This document shows, in pieces, positions 1-12,136 of a stretch of 64,000 bases of DNA. The DNA lies in contig CM066033.1 in the NCBI GenBank assembly GCA_033557465.1, positions 232,812,109 to 232,876,108 on the forward strand. The letters run 5' to 3'. The notes below the pieces were generated by a model. That model searched no databases and was not told the DNA's origin. It was given only the letters and a program-made list of their open reading frames with translations. Positions within the stretch are counted from its first letter, which is position 1. Each line of letters starts with the position of its first letter. A program made the translations under genes and the position numbers. This DNA comes from Ichthyophis bannanicus (taxonomy: Eukaryota > Chordata > Amphibia > Gymnophiona > Ichthyophiidae).

Positions 1-3000
1 ATTTTGGACACCCACTCTCCCAATTTTCGAAAGGACCTTTTTGTAGATTTTCAAAATCCTCTTGTGATTTAACAACTTTGGATAGTTTAGAACCCGATCC
101 AGGAAGGGGCACGTCCAGACATTCCAGATCAGGACAGGCCCCGTTGTACCCAATTCTGCATTGCGGGAGAAAGACGCTCCCTCAGTAGCAGGATCAGGCA
201 ACGGGACGGTCTGGCATGCCCCTTCAGCAGCCGTGGGGAATGTACAGCCTTTAGGATGGCCAGGCCTTCCCCCGCTCCCGCTGCTACGCTGGTGCCGGAA
301 CCCCCCCTGACCAGCTCTCCCACCACCTGACACCCGACAGGTCTGCCATGGCCAGGATCTGGTGGCAGGGCATTACCTTTGGTGGATTCATTGCATTGGG
401 GGGGGGGGGGCTGCTGGGTTGGGGAGCTTGGGCACCCGGCACTTATTTCACCTCCGAGGTAGAATAAGCTGTGTGTCCCCCTGGTGCTCCCTGGACATAC
501 AGGGCCATGACCTGAATCAGCCCAGTACATCTGGGTGCCTGGCCTGTCCTGCCCATGCTCTGCCCATGCCCCTTCCCCATGTTGCCCCTGTCCTTCTCTC
601 CTCACACAGAGGCTCTGTGCGTGCGGGGAGAGAGGCTGCCAGAATTCAGGCAGGACGGCTAGCATGGCTGCACATCACAACGGGATGTCCAGCTCCACTA
701 GTTGCCTTACAGAATTGGGCACTTAGTGTCATCTGCAAATGTTGTTATCACTATTATCAAGCAGCCCTAATACCATTACATCAGACATCAGATCCTGTGT
801 TCTACTAAGGACTAGTTCTCCCTTGTGTCAGCTCCTGGATTGGCCACTCCATGAAGCAATCGTTTATTTCATCTAGAAACTTTAAATGAATAGTATTACT
901 TCATTTTCCAAGAAAATCCCAACAATTCTATTATAGGCCTTTTTGTATGAACTTTCATACACACCTTATTTTAAGAAAAGCCTTAGCCATTTGTTCCACT
1001 GTCTAATTATTTCGTCTATTTATTATTTTTTGAATTTTAAGAATTATGGTTTATTTTTGTTTTAGAAAAATATTATAATGATGCAGTTTCCCAGAGAATA
1101 TCAATATAGATATGTGTATGCATGCCATACAATATGTATTGCTCTAAATTAGAATCAATGTATTTCTCTTCAAAAATTATTTTAAAAAAATTTAAGTTTA
1201 ATTTACAAGAAAATAGAAACAGTTAAAGCTTTATGTCTAGAAATAAAAAAATACATGGCATATTGATTTTTCTTTGTTTATGTTTGGTAATCTTAGAGAA
1301 GAGATATTGTTAGTTTGTTTCTCTTGAGACCATTCTTGCACTGATTGTTTAATACACAGTAAGAGTTTTGCAGTTCTGTTTAACTCTTTATGAGACACTC
1401 TGTAGTATTGAGGCTGCACACAGCTGACAAGTCAGGACCCTCAAAGACATCATTGAGAAAGAATGTCAGGGGATAGTGGAATTACCATAGGTCCAGCCCC
1501 AGGCCAAAAGCCCTGAGATCAAGAAACGTTAGGCAGGAAGGCTGAAATCTAAGCAAGCAGCAGCAAGTGCAGGAAGAAAGCTAGGGCCCAGGCAGCGATG
1601 CAGTAATAAATGCAGCAACAAGCTAGAATGCAGCTGCAGGAAATAAATCCATGGAGCTCATTACACCTACGGATGTTCATTCGTTTGAAGCAAAATGGGA
1701 AAAGCCAGCATTTCCTGCTTTGTAACATTTATGAATGAACAAGATAGATGAAATGACAAAAATTAATCATTTCTGGATTTTTGTCATTAGTGTGCCTGAA
1801 ATGATGAAAAAACCCGAAATAAGATGAGTTTTAGCACCTTTGTAGGACAATGAAACTAAGCAAACTTTTTTTGCCCGCATACCCCTAATTGCACCAGCAG
1901 GGAGCTATGGCTGCAGAGAGGTTCAAACAGGTCAGCAAATAAGATATGGTCCCTGTTGAGCCAATGAGTTGGTTGCTGGGTGGAGCTTCAACAGCCATCA
2001 AAAAGATAAATTTACTAGGAACCTCTGTTGTCTGTGCTTGTAACATAGGCAGGTGGGACTTATCTCATGTGGGGTTCGCCCACCAGACAAACGTCAATAA
2101 AGCACGAGGAGACTGGTGTGTGGGATAAACAAAGCCACAGCTTTATTATCAACTACATATAAGAACAACATAAAGAGGAAATTTGGTCCCTAGGTCTACT
2201 TGAACCAAATGGCTTCACCAAGTGCTACCACATCTGAGTCTGTTTGTACCTCTCACTGAAGTGAACTGTGTTAGCTGAGCTGACTGCTGCAATTGAGAGC
2301 TTGCCATGGTACTACGCATTGTGACTAGCTAGAGCGCCCAGTCTCTCACAGGTTTGACGACGAATCTGGTTGTGTTGGCTTGGGTGCCCATTACAAATGT
2401 AGAGTAACTAGACTTGCTCCACATTTCCCATTCAAGGGACACTTATCCTCCGTTCTGCATACAGGCTTAAAGCCTACTGCTATTGGCCACTGCTTCCAAA
2501 TTTTTGAGAAAATCATTTAACAACAAATCCAAGGCTATGTCCAATGAGTGAACAGAGTCTGTCCAGTAGTTTCCAAGAATGACTAGGTAGGCCCATTCAT
2601 GCAGAATCTGTAGTCCGCTGGCTGCTTGGATCCACATGCTGACCTGCCTGTTCACATTTTTGGGTCCACAGTTCCAGAACTTGGTGTTTTTCCATCTCAG
2701 CCTTGTTATGATGTCGGACCAGATGGCCAAGGTGTTTGGAATTAAAAGGGCCACTGCTGTTCAGTCAGTCTTAATTGCCTCAATAAATTACTGCCATGTG
2801 ATTGCTCCTATGCTGTTACTAGGCCAAGGTATATTCTGAGGGGTTGTCTGGCAGCTCTGCATGCTGCCCAGCAGATGTACAAGTGTCCAGTGATCTACAC
2901 AGACTTGTGTCATGCTGCCCCTAGGAATAAACAGATAGAGGTAACCATTCTAGGCAGCAGATTTATAACATCCAATACATTTTATGGCTTCAGAGGGTAA

Positions 3001-3125
3001 ACTTCTCTGTCATGGCTATTGCAGCACCTATATGGAATGAGTGGGTATGAAAGTTATAAAGGGAAAATCTTATTGTTAATAAAGCTCACCTTAGGATGGC
3101 TGTGAATTGGAACCTTGTCAGGGGG
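1..3125. other. Unassigned AT-rich and low-copy DNA, no gene seen
   Basis: No recognisable gene or complete mobile element. A run of 13 G lies at 398-410. Positions 900-1260 are AT-rich. The longest open frame with a non-random look is 2467-2754 on the minus strand (95 aa, Trp-rich). I do not recognise it and it has no neighbouring frame that would extend it. Polyadenylation-like AATAAA sequences on both strands near 2090-2140 hint at an old retroelement end, but nothing else supports that. Confidence 0.5.
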
Positions 3126-4113
3126 TGTAGTAGATGTGGCCAGCATGAGGCACGACACAGGACTCCATAGCCAAGAGACTTAAAGAAAATATACTTTATT
3201 TGGGGGCAAGCATCCAGACAACTGTCCTGGCCCTCCTTGTGTTTAGACACATGTAGAATTAAACCCTCTGTTCCCCTAGGTTTTTCCTCAGCTGTAACAA
3301 GTCCTTAATTGTTCTCAGCAGAGCTACTCTGCTGAATAGCTAAACACTGCTCCAGCACAGATGGCACTTCCAAAATAAAACAAAACTGGTTCCTCAAGGT
3401 TCCTTCACTTCGGGCAGCACAGCCCAGCAACAGTTTCTCCAACCGAGTAGAACTCCAGCACAAACAGCACTTCTAAAGCAAGAAAACAGGATTGTCCCTC
3501 AAAGGTCCTTTCATTTTGGGCAGCACAACTCAATAGTCTTCTTCCATTCCTTAGCAGCATGATAGGATACTCATAAGTGAAACAACTACAATCTAAGTTT
3601 ACACTACAATCTAAGTTTATTTACCTGAGTTGTAAAATTACCCTGTTGTCCAAGTTGTTAACCCTGTTTAATGTAACTCAGACAATTTTGTGTACTGAAA
3701 TGTTTTGTTTGATGTAAACCGCGCTGATGTCAAATAGTGCGGTATATAAGAAATGTAAATAAATAAATAAATAAATAACACAGCAGTCCTTTGCAGCATG
3801 GGAGTCCTCCAGCCAGGCAGGATTTCAACAGCAAGGTTGAGTACACAGTAGTAGATTCAAAAACACTTTCTACCTTCTTAGCAAGTTTCCTTTAAAAGGT
3901 AAGTGGTTCTTTTGTATGTTCTAGACCCCTGGAGAGGTCTCCTGCATCCTGGTTTATACCCTGGGACCTGGCCAACCTCTTTCCAGGCATTTTTCAGGCT
4001 GTTTTCTTAAAGGGGAGGGTTTAGGCTCTTATAGCTGAAATGCCTCCCTGGTTCTAAGCTTGGCTGGGGGTAATCCCTGCAGGGGATGGGGTATTTCCCA
4101 TACACTTCATCAC
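3126..4113 (-). mobile_element. Solo Ty3/Gypsy-type LTR, interrupted by an L2 tail
   Basis: Read on the minus strand this starts GTGATGAAGTG near 4113 and ends CTACA at 3126. It shares several blocks with the LTR of the Gypsy remnant at 61901 and 63299: the TTCTTAAAGGGA-like block, the GGCTGGGG...CCTGCAGGG block, and the GAGTTGTGCYGCCC..GTGAAGGAACCTT block. An AATAAA signal lies near 3190-3200 on the minus strand. A segment of about 100 bp is present twice (3346-3445 and 3447-3545), an internal tandem duplication. An L2 3' tail is inserted at about 3590-3778. No internal Gypsy coding sequence adjoins it, so solo LTR is the simplest reading. Confidence 0.6.
3590..3778 (+). mobile_element. L2-type LINE 3' tail
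   Basis: Short 3'-end fragment of an L2-like LINE. It carries the small hairpin CCGCGCTGA...TAGTGCGG followed by TATATAAGAAATG and ends in an (AAAT)n tract at 3760-3778. The same hairpin and microsatellite end recur at 32.8, 34.7, 35.6, 52.3 and 53.1 kb. It is inserted inside the reversed LTR. Confidence 0.65.
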
Positions 4114-4779
4114 GGCGGGGGGGGGGGGGGGGAGAGTTCTATCAACTTGTAGAAGAAGGTACCTTTCATGGCCGGTTGATATCTAAGGTAATCGTTGAGG
4201 CTCACCAATGCAAGTCATCAGATGTGATATTCTTTTTAGTGTTGGAGTTTGTCTTCTTTCTCTCAGTCAGTTTTGGACTTCCTAATCCTTAGGAGTATAC
4301 CTCCACATAACACTTGTACATAAGATTCCAAGAGGACTCGTCTCTGGGTAGCATTCTTTGAAGTAGCAACCCAGAGGCCTGCAAAAAAGGCTGTAGAGTG
4401 AATGCTGTTCGGAATACTAGAATCTCTTGGTGGGAGGAGCAGATATGGTCCAGTAAGTGAAGAAGGATGTCAGCCATGATTGGCTTCCTGCAATCGGGAG
4501 GCACTGCCATGCTTCAGGTCCAACCGTGCAGCAGAGTCCTAACAAAAAAACCTGTCACATGGATTGTGCTAATCATTTATATTTGCAGAAAAGGAGAAGT
4601 GTGCCAGCTGGTTATTAGTGAGGGTCCATTAAAGGCTATGTGAGTGAGCTTTCAGAATGTAATTGCAATGCAGTCCTCAAGTGCCCCCGCTATGTCCTCA
4701 TCTGAATAAAAAAAAGGTAGGCAACCATAGTCCGGTATCCCTGCAAGTATAAAGTTGGTGAGAGCAATTGATTACAGCA
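4114..4779. other. Unassigned DNA with a 16-G run
   Basis: A run of 16 G (4117-4132) abuts the end of the LTR. Beyond it I see no coding frame or repeat family that I recognise. The open frames here (under 75 aa) look like chance. Confidence 0.4.
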
Positions 4780-4935
4780 ATGGGGACAGTGGGAGTAGAA
4801 AAAATTTTTGTTTTCAATGTAGTGATTTGAATATGTCAGTTTTTAAAATTTACATCTATTATCATCACTGTTTCTATTTCTCTGTCAATTTGACTGTTTA
4901 GAAGTGTTACTGTTGCTGCCATGGGATGGATTGGG
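4780..4935 (+). repeat. Fragment of the hAT-cargo 3' segment
   Basis: The stretch reading TTTTCAATGTAGTGATTTGAA and onward matches similar sequence at 7432-7500, 42440-42480 and 45733-45800. At 7.4 and 42.4 kb it follows the purine-rich tail of the minisatellite-bearing elements, so this is probably a detached fragment of that family. Confidence 0.4.
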
Positions 4936-4939
4936 GGAG

Positions 4940-5190
4940 AGGAGAGGGAAATGACTCCTCTCCTCCACATCTTGTTGCTCCCCCCGGCTCGTTACCCAGG
5001 CCCCCTTACCTGTCCCCCCTCTATCCCATTCTATAACACCTCCTTTTTTTCTTTCCTTTCCTGTTTGCTATTGGCGTTCTTTTTCCTTTTCTGATGCTTT
5101 TCCGCAGCCACCATTTTGTTTTGTTGTACACCACCCTGACGCTTCGGCAAGGGCGGTATATCAAGTCTTGCGAATAAAGATAAAGATAAA
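4940..5190 (+). mobile_element. L2-type LINE 3' tail
   Basis: Pyrimidine-rich 3' UTR, then the hairpin CACCCTGACGCTTCGGCAAGGGCGG, followed by TATATCAAGTC and an (AATAAAGAT)n-like end at 5172-5190. The sequence differs from the CCGCGCTGA tails but has the same architecture: hairpin, GGTATAT, short tandem 3' end. This indicates a second L2 subfamily. Confidence 0.6.
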
Positions 5191-5529
5191 GAAACTTAAA
5201 ACCAAGGTTTCCCTAAATCCTCCCCCTCCCCCACCAACACATTTTGGATAAGTGTCCAAGATTTGCCTGCAAAAAATCTGGTAACCTTATTTTTCCAACA
5301 TCCTGTCCTTCCATTTAGCATTCAACTTCCATCATTCACCCCTGCTATAGTTTCTCTATCCAGCCATTCAGCCAGGGGCGGCTCTATAATGAGGCAGAGT
5401 GAGGCAGTTGCCTCAGGTGGCAAAGTTTTGGGGGCGGCAACAAATGCCTCCAAAACAGCCGCCTCACTCCACCTTTAAACTAAAAAAAAAAAGGTGAAAA
5501 AGCTGCTTCCACTCAGCAGTGGCAGATTC

Positions 5530-5845
5530 AACCCCTGATGCCGCCCCCTTACCCCCACGGGAGTCCCTGCATGCCTGGTGGTCAGCGGCCTCGGCTCTGT
5601 AGACGTGGGAAAGAACTGCCTTTCCTTTCTTTCCCACGGCTCTATTAAAGTTGAGCATGGCACCCGCTGAGAATTAACAACAGCACAGGAATTGCTGTTA
5701 ACCCTCAGCGGTGCCGCCGGGCTCAACTTTAACAGAGCCACGGGAAAGAATGGAAAGGCAGTTCTTTCCCACAGCTCTGCAGAGCCGGGGCCGCTGACCA
5801 CCAGGCATGCAGGGCCTCCCGTGGGTGTGAGGGGGGGCAGCTAGG
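5530..5845. repeat. Long imperfect palindrome (cargo of the hAT-like element)
   Basis: Inverted arms of about 140 bp are centred near 5686. The left arm contains CCACGGGAGTCCCTGCATGC and GGTGGTCAGCGGCC, and the right arm carries their complements around 5775-5825. The blocks GAAAGAACTGCCTTTCC and GGCTCTRTTAAAGTTGAGC also occur in both arms. The spacer is short (about 25 bp). It corresponds in position to the palindromes at 36.0-36.5 and 40.9-41.25 kb. Confidence 0.75.
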
Positions 5846-7262
5846 ACCTTAAATAAGCAGATTGGGGGGCTAGCACTGGAAATGGGTAAATTTGGAGGGG
5901 GGCTGGCACTGGAAATGGACAGATTGGGAGTGAGGCTGGTACTTGAAATGGGCAGATGGGGGGGGACTAGCAATGGAAATGGGCAGATTGCGGGGTTAGA
6001 ACTGGTAATGGGCTGATTTTAGGGGGTCTAGCACTGGTAATGGTTGATTAGGGAAAGCTAGGACTGGGAATGGGCTGATCGAGTGGGGGCTGGGACTGTT
6101 AATGGGATGATTGAACTCTATGCTCCAACCTTATGGAACTCTCTACCGAGCTACCTTAGAAATAATGCCGACCTACTATCCTTCAGAAAACAGCTCAAAA
6201 CCATTCTTTTCCAAGAATACCTCAACTCAGACTCCACCGAAAAACCCACAAACCCCTGATCTCAACCCAATGAACCTCTAACTCAAAGCCACCTCAACCC
6301 GTTCATGTCCAATGCCTGCCCCATGTCTTATGTCTGACCAATGTCTGTCCCATGACCTAAGTCTGTCCCATGACAAAATCTTCAATGTTGCCTCCTCGGT
6401 GATGGCCCTACCCTGTATTTAATTCCCCCACCCCCTATGTTACACCGCTTTGACCCGGTGAAAAGCGGTATATAAATACAGCTAAATAAATAAATAAGAT
6501 TAGGGGGGGAATGGGTTGAGGGGGAACTAGAACTGGAAATGGCCGATTGGAGGGGGCTAGGACTGGAAATGAGCAGATTGGGACTGGGAATGGGCTGATC
6601 GGGACTGGGAATGGGCTGATCGAGTGGGGGCTGGGACTGGTAATGGGCTGATGGGGGCTAGCATTGGAAATGGGCTGATTGGGGGGCTAGGACTGGAAAT
6701 GGGCAGATTGGGGGGACTAGCACTGGAAATGAGCAGATTGGGACTGGGAATGGGCTGATCGGGACTGGGAATGGGCTGATCGAGTGGGGGCTGGGACTGG
6801 TAATGGTCTGAGGGGTGACTAGCACTGGAAATGGGCCGATCGGTGGGGCTATGACTGGTAATGACTTGATTAGGGGAGGCTAGGACTGATAATGGGCTGA
6901 TGAGGGGGAGGAAGAACTGGTAATGGACTGATGGGGGCTAACACTGGAAATGGGCTGATCAGGGGGACTAGGACTGGAAATGGGCTGAAGGCAGGGAGGG
7001 GAGGATAGAGCTGCTGGCCCTGGAAGAAAACCAGGGGCTAGGGCTACAAATGGGCTGATGCGAGGGGATGGGAGAATGGAAATGGAAAGGAGTGGATGCT
7101 GAGAGGGGCTGCCATGGTATTTGGACTAGAAGGGATGGACAATAGGGAAGGAGGGGGACTGGAAGGGAATGGACACCAGTGGCATGGGAATGCAAGTTGA
7201 CATTGGAAGGTACTGGGAGGGAGGACTGGAAAGGGGCTGATACTGGGAAGGGTTACTGGGAC
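5846..7262 (+). repeat. Degenerate ~30-bp minisatellite
   Basis: Tandem copies of a unit close to GACTGGAAATGGGCTGAT followed by a G-rich GGGGGGCTAG spacer. Unit length varies from about 26 to 35 bp, mostly through the G tract. About 30 copies can be followed by eye. An L2 3' fragment interrupts it at 6118-6495. The same unit forms the arrays at 35.2-36.1 kb (opposite strand) and 41.3-42.1 kb. Long open frames here are by-products of the repeat. Confidence 0.85.
6118..6495 (+). mobile_element. 5'-truncated L2 LINE, ORF2 C-terminus and 3' tail
   Basis: Starts inside the ORF2 C-terminus, readable as APTLWNSLPSYLR and then LLSFRKQLKTILFQEYL, the usual L2-clade ending (LWN.LP...FR..LKT.LF). After the stop comes a short UTR, the hairpin CACCGCTTTGACC...AAGCGGTATATAA, and an (AAAT)n end at 6484-6494. 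It is inserted in the minisatellite. GATT on both sides is a possible short TSD. Its tail closely matches the tail of the SINE at 20850-21132. Confidence 0.8.
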
Positions 7263-7450
7263 TGGAAATAGGCTGATAGAAAAAGAGAAGAAAACAAAAG
7301 AAGAGATTAGAAATGGCAGATGGACCATAGACCACAGAAAGAGAGCTAAGAGAAGACAGGAAAGCAGAAGCCTCAGATCGGGACCAGCATGATCAGAGAA
7401 TAAAATGGTCAGACAACAAAGGTAGAAAAAATAATTTTGTTTCATTTTAG

Positions 7451-8876
7451 TGATTGGACTTTGTGTTATCTTTATATTTTACACTATATGGGGGAACTGC
7501 ATATCTTATTTATCTGATATTGCACTGCTTGAGGAGTCTGGTTTCTTGGGGTTTCAGTTTAAATTTTGCCTACATATTTTTAATTTTACATTAGACAGAA
7601 CAATCTACATATCTCGCTAATACCAAGGGAAAAGGTAGTAATAGACATGACAGAAGCTATCCAAAGAAAAGCATGAAGAGTTGGACTTCTGTTAATGGAA
7701 GGAGGGGGTCAGGATTTTTTTATCTTAATGTTCCAGGCTACATAATTGAACTGCTACAATTTTATGCTGAGTATAACCAATGATTTCAAAGTTTTATTTT
7801 CTTTGTTGTATAGCCTGGGAATATAAGTTGCAACCAGTGGCATAAGTTACAGTGAGGGTCCCCCCTAGCAAAATTTTGCTGAGAGCCGCTTGTAGTCACG
7901 ACGGTGGCATGCCCCCTCCTTTGTGCAGCGGCCCATTCCCTCCAATGTGGTGACAGCAGCAGCAGCAGCAAACTTACCTCATTGTGTTTGCTGTGCTGCC
8001 TACACTCTTGTAAGTTTGCTGCGGGTCTGGGGGTTGTACCCTGCCAGGCCAAAGTCTTGCGGTTTGGCTATTATCTTGGGACTTCGACCGGGCAAGGAAC
8101 AGCCACTGGGCCCTCAGCAGACTTCAAGAGCAGAGCAGCACAGCAAACATGATAAAGTAAGTTTGTTGTGCTGCTGCTGCCGCCGCTGCTGTGTAGGCCC
8201 TGGATTCCCTTCATTGCAGGGGCAGCTTTGGTGGAATTTATGCCACGAATTGCAACCTTTCTTTCTTGGCCTAGTCATCTGGCCAGTCTTCTGAGTGAAG
8301 GGAACCTTTCCCTACTTTCCCTAACCAGGGCTCCCTTTTGGATGCTGGGACTCGAGCAGCAGATGTGGGGGAAGGGGTGCATAGCTGAAGGTTCACCTAG
8401 GGCATCAGGTACCCTTGGGTTGACTCTCATCATACCTTATTTAATTGTAGCCTTAAGAGCAATGTTAACAATTAAAACATTTTTAACTATATTTTTCAAA
8501 TTTTCAATAAAACTTACGTTTCAGAAGTAGTGAAGAAACTTTTTAAGGGCTCAGTACTTATGCTTTCAAACAAATTCCATGACAGCAAACCTGAAAACTT
8601 CAGAGCCCCATTTCATGGCACCTCTCATAATTATGCTTTGGTGTCCATCCATGTCTGCCTCAAGAGAAGTTCTCTTTACAGGTTATGACAAATTTAATCC
8701 ATTATATTTCATAAATGCTGACATGCTACATCATTTCCTATAGGATACAACAAAGTTAATGCACAATAAATGAGAATTTAAATGTTCATGCGCATCTTGC
8801 ACTTGAATAATCATTGAGTACATGTGATACTTAAACTAATCACAAACTGAATACAATCAACCAATCAAAAAACTAA
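7451..8876. other. Unassigned DNA with a probable degraded hAT-like foldback at ~7838-8300
   Basis: At 7838 CAGTGGCATAAGTTACAG resembles a hAT-type end. Between about 7945 and 8190 there are inverted copies of GCAGCAGCAAACTTACYT...GTTTGCTGTGCTG, including a (GCA)5 tract at 7951-7967 and its complement at 8170-8190. I could not define a right end or TSD. The rest (7451-7837, 8310-8876) shows no recognisable feature. Confidence 0.35.
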
Positions 8877-10943
8877 GGGGCATGTTTACTAAACATTCCT
8901 AACGTGCGGGGCCGCGGTAGTGTGCCTGTGCCATTTAAGGAGTGGGCGGATCAGGCTGAAAAAAGGAAAAACCCGACCGTACGTGTGCGCGCCGCGCAAA
9001 TGTGCAGGGCCCACATTAGCGCGTGGGAAGGCTAAGTGGGGCGCCGCTGGGCACATAGAGGAACAGAGCCATAGTACAATGGTGAAGACACAAACCAATG
9101 GTGTAGGGGCCACAGGTTCAACTCCCCATTGTGCTCCACAAAAAAGGCCAGCTGAGGCATCAACTTTAATGGTTAAAAGTGGTTGAGGAGGCAAAATCAT
9201 TTTGGGCGGCAGAAGGCGGCGCACTGTCATTTTGGGCGGCAGAAGGTGGCACGCTGATGGGCATCAGGCTGCGTGCTGATGTGTGCGGAGGCATTCAAAT
9301 AGTGGGCGGCAGAAGTGGCGCGCTGATGCTCATGCACAGGAACAGAGCCACAGCACAATGGTTTGGACACTGACCAATGGTGCAGGTAGCAGGGGTTCAA
9401 GTCTGTACAGTGCTCAGTAAACAAGGCTGGCTGAGGCATTATATATTATGGGGATGAGTGCTGTAGGGGGCAAGTTACATTTATTTTAGTACTCACGACT
9501 AGCAGACGCACACGCAAAGCATGTTAACATAAGGCGGCCCATACGGCACATGTTACAGCTCACTGTCCGCCAAGGCACCCTAGAATGTCCCCTATAGGGC
9601 ACCATATATGTTGCGGCACAGGGTAAGGTATAGTGCACCTTATATGGACGGCAACCATAAGGTGGCCAATAGGGCGCCCAATAAAGCACCCGCAGAGGCA
9701 CCCCATGGGTACAGTACGCTGAGGGTGTTATTGCAGGCAGCAACATATGTACAAGAAATAAAACAATGCTGTGGAAAACCCTATCAGATAACCCCACTGT
9801 GGGTTTGAACCCATGACCTCTGGCGACATAGGCAGTGACGTAACCATTGGGCTACAGCTCTATAGCTGACAGCAAGCCCCTGGCTGGCTGCAGAGAGCCT
9901 GCACGTCACCCCACAGACAGTCTGCTGTTGTAGACAGGATAGGGTTAGGCCACCCGTACCCATGATGCACTGCACATGCAAATCAGCTGTCCACAGATGC
10001 ACACAAGATGGGGAATGCACCTCAACAGCTCCCCGGCCTGGCAGGAGGAAGTGTCCATGTGCACCCACACAGCACCCCGGCCTGGTAGGGTGTACTGAGC
10101 AGGTGTTCCACTGGCACAGCGTAGCTACACCCTGTCGCATTGTGCGGGTACTGTGCTCACCCTGAGGGTGCGATGAGGCGCCCAGGACCAGGTCCACAAC
10201 ACCCTCCATGGCTGAGAGAGGCCATGTCAGAGCTCCAAAGCAGTGTTAATCTGTGAGATAGGTTGTTTCTGCAGAAACATCCTGGATATATCTGTCTGTC
10301 TCAGTCAGGGGACACTCCCCCCTCCAGGTGGGCCATGCACCACCAACCCAGCCAAGGGTGGCAAACAGGGTCACCCATCAACAGATCCACATTCTACCCC
10401 CCTGCAATGATGGCAGTAGAGTGGACCATCAACCCCACCCCACAGGGCAGTCACAGCAGCTCTATACACCCCCAGAACACAATATCAGACAGACATTCAG
10501 CCTGGATATGCTAAACTGCACCCCACCACTGTCAGATATTCTCCTGCAACAAGCCATCAGCCACTGCACCCTGCATGGCACCCCTTCAAGACACAGACCA
10601 GCTGAATACAGTCTGCTAGTTAGTCCTGGTGGAAATGCATGCACCCAGAACTGGGATGGCAGCACACACAAGCAGTTACATCAGTGACTAGAGCCCAAAA
10701 GGACACCCATATATACCACATGAGAGGAATACTATATAGCACTATGGGGGTGCCTAGCCATGCTGTGGTCACTGCACAGTCAGGGTGGAGTGATCCCCCA
10801 GCAGCACATACAGAGGTCACCCTGTCTGAGCTATACCCATGGTACCTTGCTGCTCATTATGCACATTGGCAGGCCAATACTGGCAACAGTGCTGGCAGTG
10901 TGGGCTGTGGAAGGTGTTTGCAGCCACCACACACTGTATAGAC

Positions 10944-11489
10944 CAGGGGTGGGCACCTCCGGTCCTGGAGGGCCGCAGACCAGTCAGGTTTTTGGGATAT
11001 CCCTAATGAACAAGCATGAGGGATATATGCATTAGAGATATCCTGCCAACCTGACTGGTTTGTGGCCCTCCAGGGCTGGATTTGGAGACCCCTGCCTTAC
11101 ACCTCTGTCATTTAAGATCGTGAGTGGGCAAGGTACAGATGTCCTAGACATCGAAAGGGTATATAGAATGTGTCACATTCCTCCTCGATTCTCACCACCA
11201 CCAAAAAGTTGTCTAATAGACAATTTTTTGGTGGTGGTGAGAAGTTAGGAGGACTGTGACAAATTCTATCTAACCTTTTTGATGTCTTGGACATCTGCAC
11301 CTTGTCCACTCACTATCTTAAATGACAGAGGTGTAAGGCAGGGGTCTCCAGATCCAGCCCTGGAGGGCCACAAACCAGTCAGGTTGGCAGGATATCTCTA
11401 ATGCATATATATCTCATGCATATTCATTAGAGATATCCCGAAAACCTGACTGGTCTGCGGCCCTCCAGGACCAAGTTTGCCCACCCCTG
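10944..11489. mobile_element. 546-bp hAT hairpin MITE inserted in copy A
   Basis: Starts CAGGGGTGGGC and ends GCCCACCCCTG, with a perfect 8-bp TSD GTATAGAC at 10936-10943 and 11490-11497. Almost the entire element is one hairpin. The outer ~160 bp of each arm (GGTCCTGGAGGGCCGCAGAC and its complement) match the small MITE family at 63851. The inner ~110 bp arms close around a loop near 11214-11222 that itself contains a TTGTCTA/TAGACAA stem. It is absent at the equivalent place in copies D and E, which gives an empty site. Confidence 0.9.
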
Positions 11490-11943
11490 GTATAGACAGA
11501 CCCACACCCCCACACCTATGCCAGCAATGTGCTACTATAGAGGAGGTTAGTAGCCCTGCCCACCACACCAGTCCTGGGCACGGTACAGCCATGGATATGG
11601 TACACAGTACTGCTGGGGGTCACTCCCCAGGGTGGTAAACACTGTCAGGGGCCAGACCTGGAGCATGCACCGCAGACATCAGACAGCTTGTTCTGATGGA
11701 GCTTAAGAAGCAAACAGTGCTGAATGTAGGACTGCCTATCTGCCGGTACCCACATCAAACGTTTGAGGGCTGTGTACCGTGTACCCAGGTATAGGGTGGC
11801 ATTGCTAAGGTACGCAGGTGCTAGATCTGGGAGATGCATGCAGGGCCCAATGTCCTGCCTCTCCAGGAGGCATTGGCCAATGGGGCCTGTGGGTTTGGGT
11901 ATGGGTGTGGGTGTGTCTGGCCCTGTTGTCTGCTGCTTTACGG

Positions 11944-12136
11944 CAGAGTTTCCCTACTCCAGTCCTGGTGTTCCAGACACTGTTCCGGTCTTCATGCTGT
12001 CCTCTATGAATATGCATGAGCTACATCTGCATACCATGGGGGTGGTGCAGACATATGCAGCACAGGCATCTTTCTTAGGGGAAGCATGGATCCTGAATGG
12101 TGTTTGGCCCTCCAGGACTGCATTTGGGAGACTCTG
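11944..12136 (+). mobile_element. Resident hAT-type MITE in copy A
   Basis: Starts CAGAGTTTCCC and ends GGGAGACTCTG, with subterminal TCCAGTCCTGG and CCAGGACTGCA. Interior contains ATATGCATGAGCTACATCTG. The same MITE is at the same internal position in B (19981-20174), D (50228-50420) and E (56848-57039), so it was acquired before these copies amplified. Confidence 0.7.

Larger units (their letters stand above)
5373..7450 (+). mobile_element. hAT-ended element with palindrome and minisatellite cargo (right end not found)
   Basis: The left end CAGGGGCGGCTCTATAAT has the CAGGG start typical of hAT terminal inverted repeats. Order after the end: an oligo-A stretch (5482-5492), a GC-rich palindrome (5530-5845), a ~30-bp minisatellite (5846-7262, itself split by an L2 insertion at 6118-6495), then a purine-rich tail (7263-7420). 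The same order occurs at 33.8-36.6 kb (reversed) and 40.8-42.5 kb. I could not find a matching right TIR or an 8-bp copy of the left flank CATTCAGC, so the right boundary is approximate. No transposase frame is present, so it is non-autonomous. Confidence 0.5.

Noticed and set aside
129..665. 178-aa open frame on the minus strand, with overlapping plus-strand frames of 148 and 63 aa
   Set aside because: GC-rich DNA with frames open on both strands, no domain or family pattern and a G homopolymer nearby. It looks like chance.
2467..2754. Retroviral or foamy-virus-like fragment (Trp-rich 95-aa minus frame)
   Set aside because: A vague resemblance in composition only; no neighbouring pol or LTR in register.
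7044..7445. 133-aa minus-strand frame rich in Pro, Ser and Phe
   Set aside because: It is the complement of the purine-rich tail and minisatellite; similar frames appear wherever that repeat occurs (34810, 42098).
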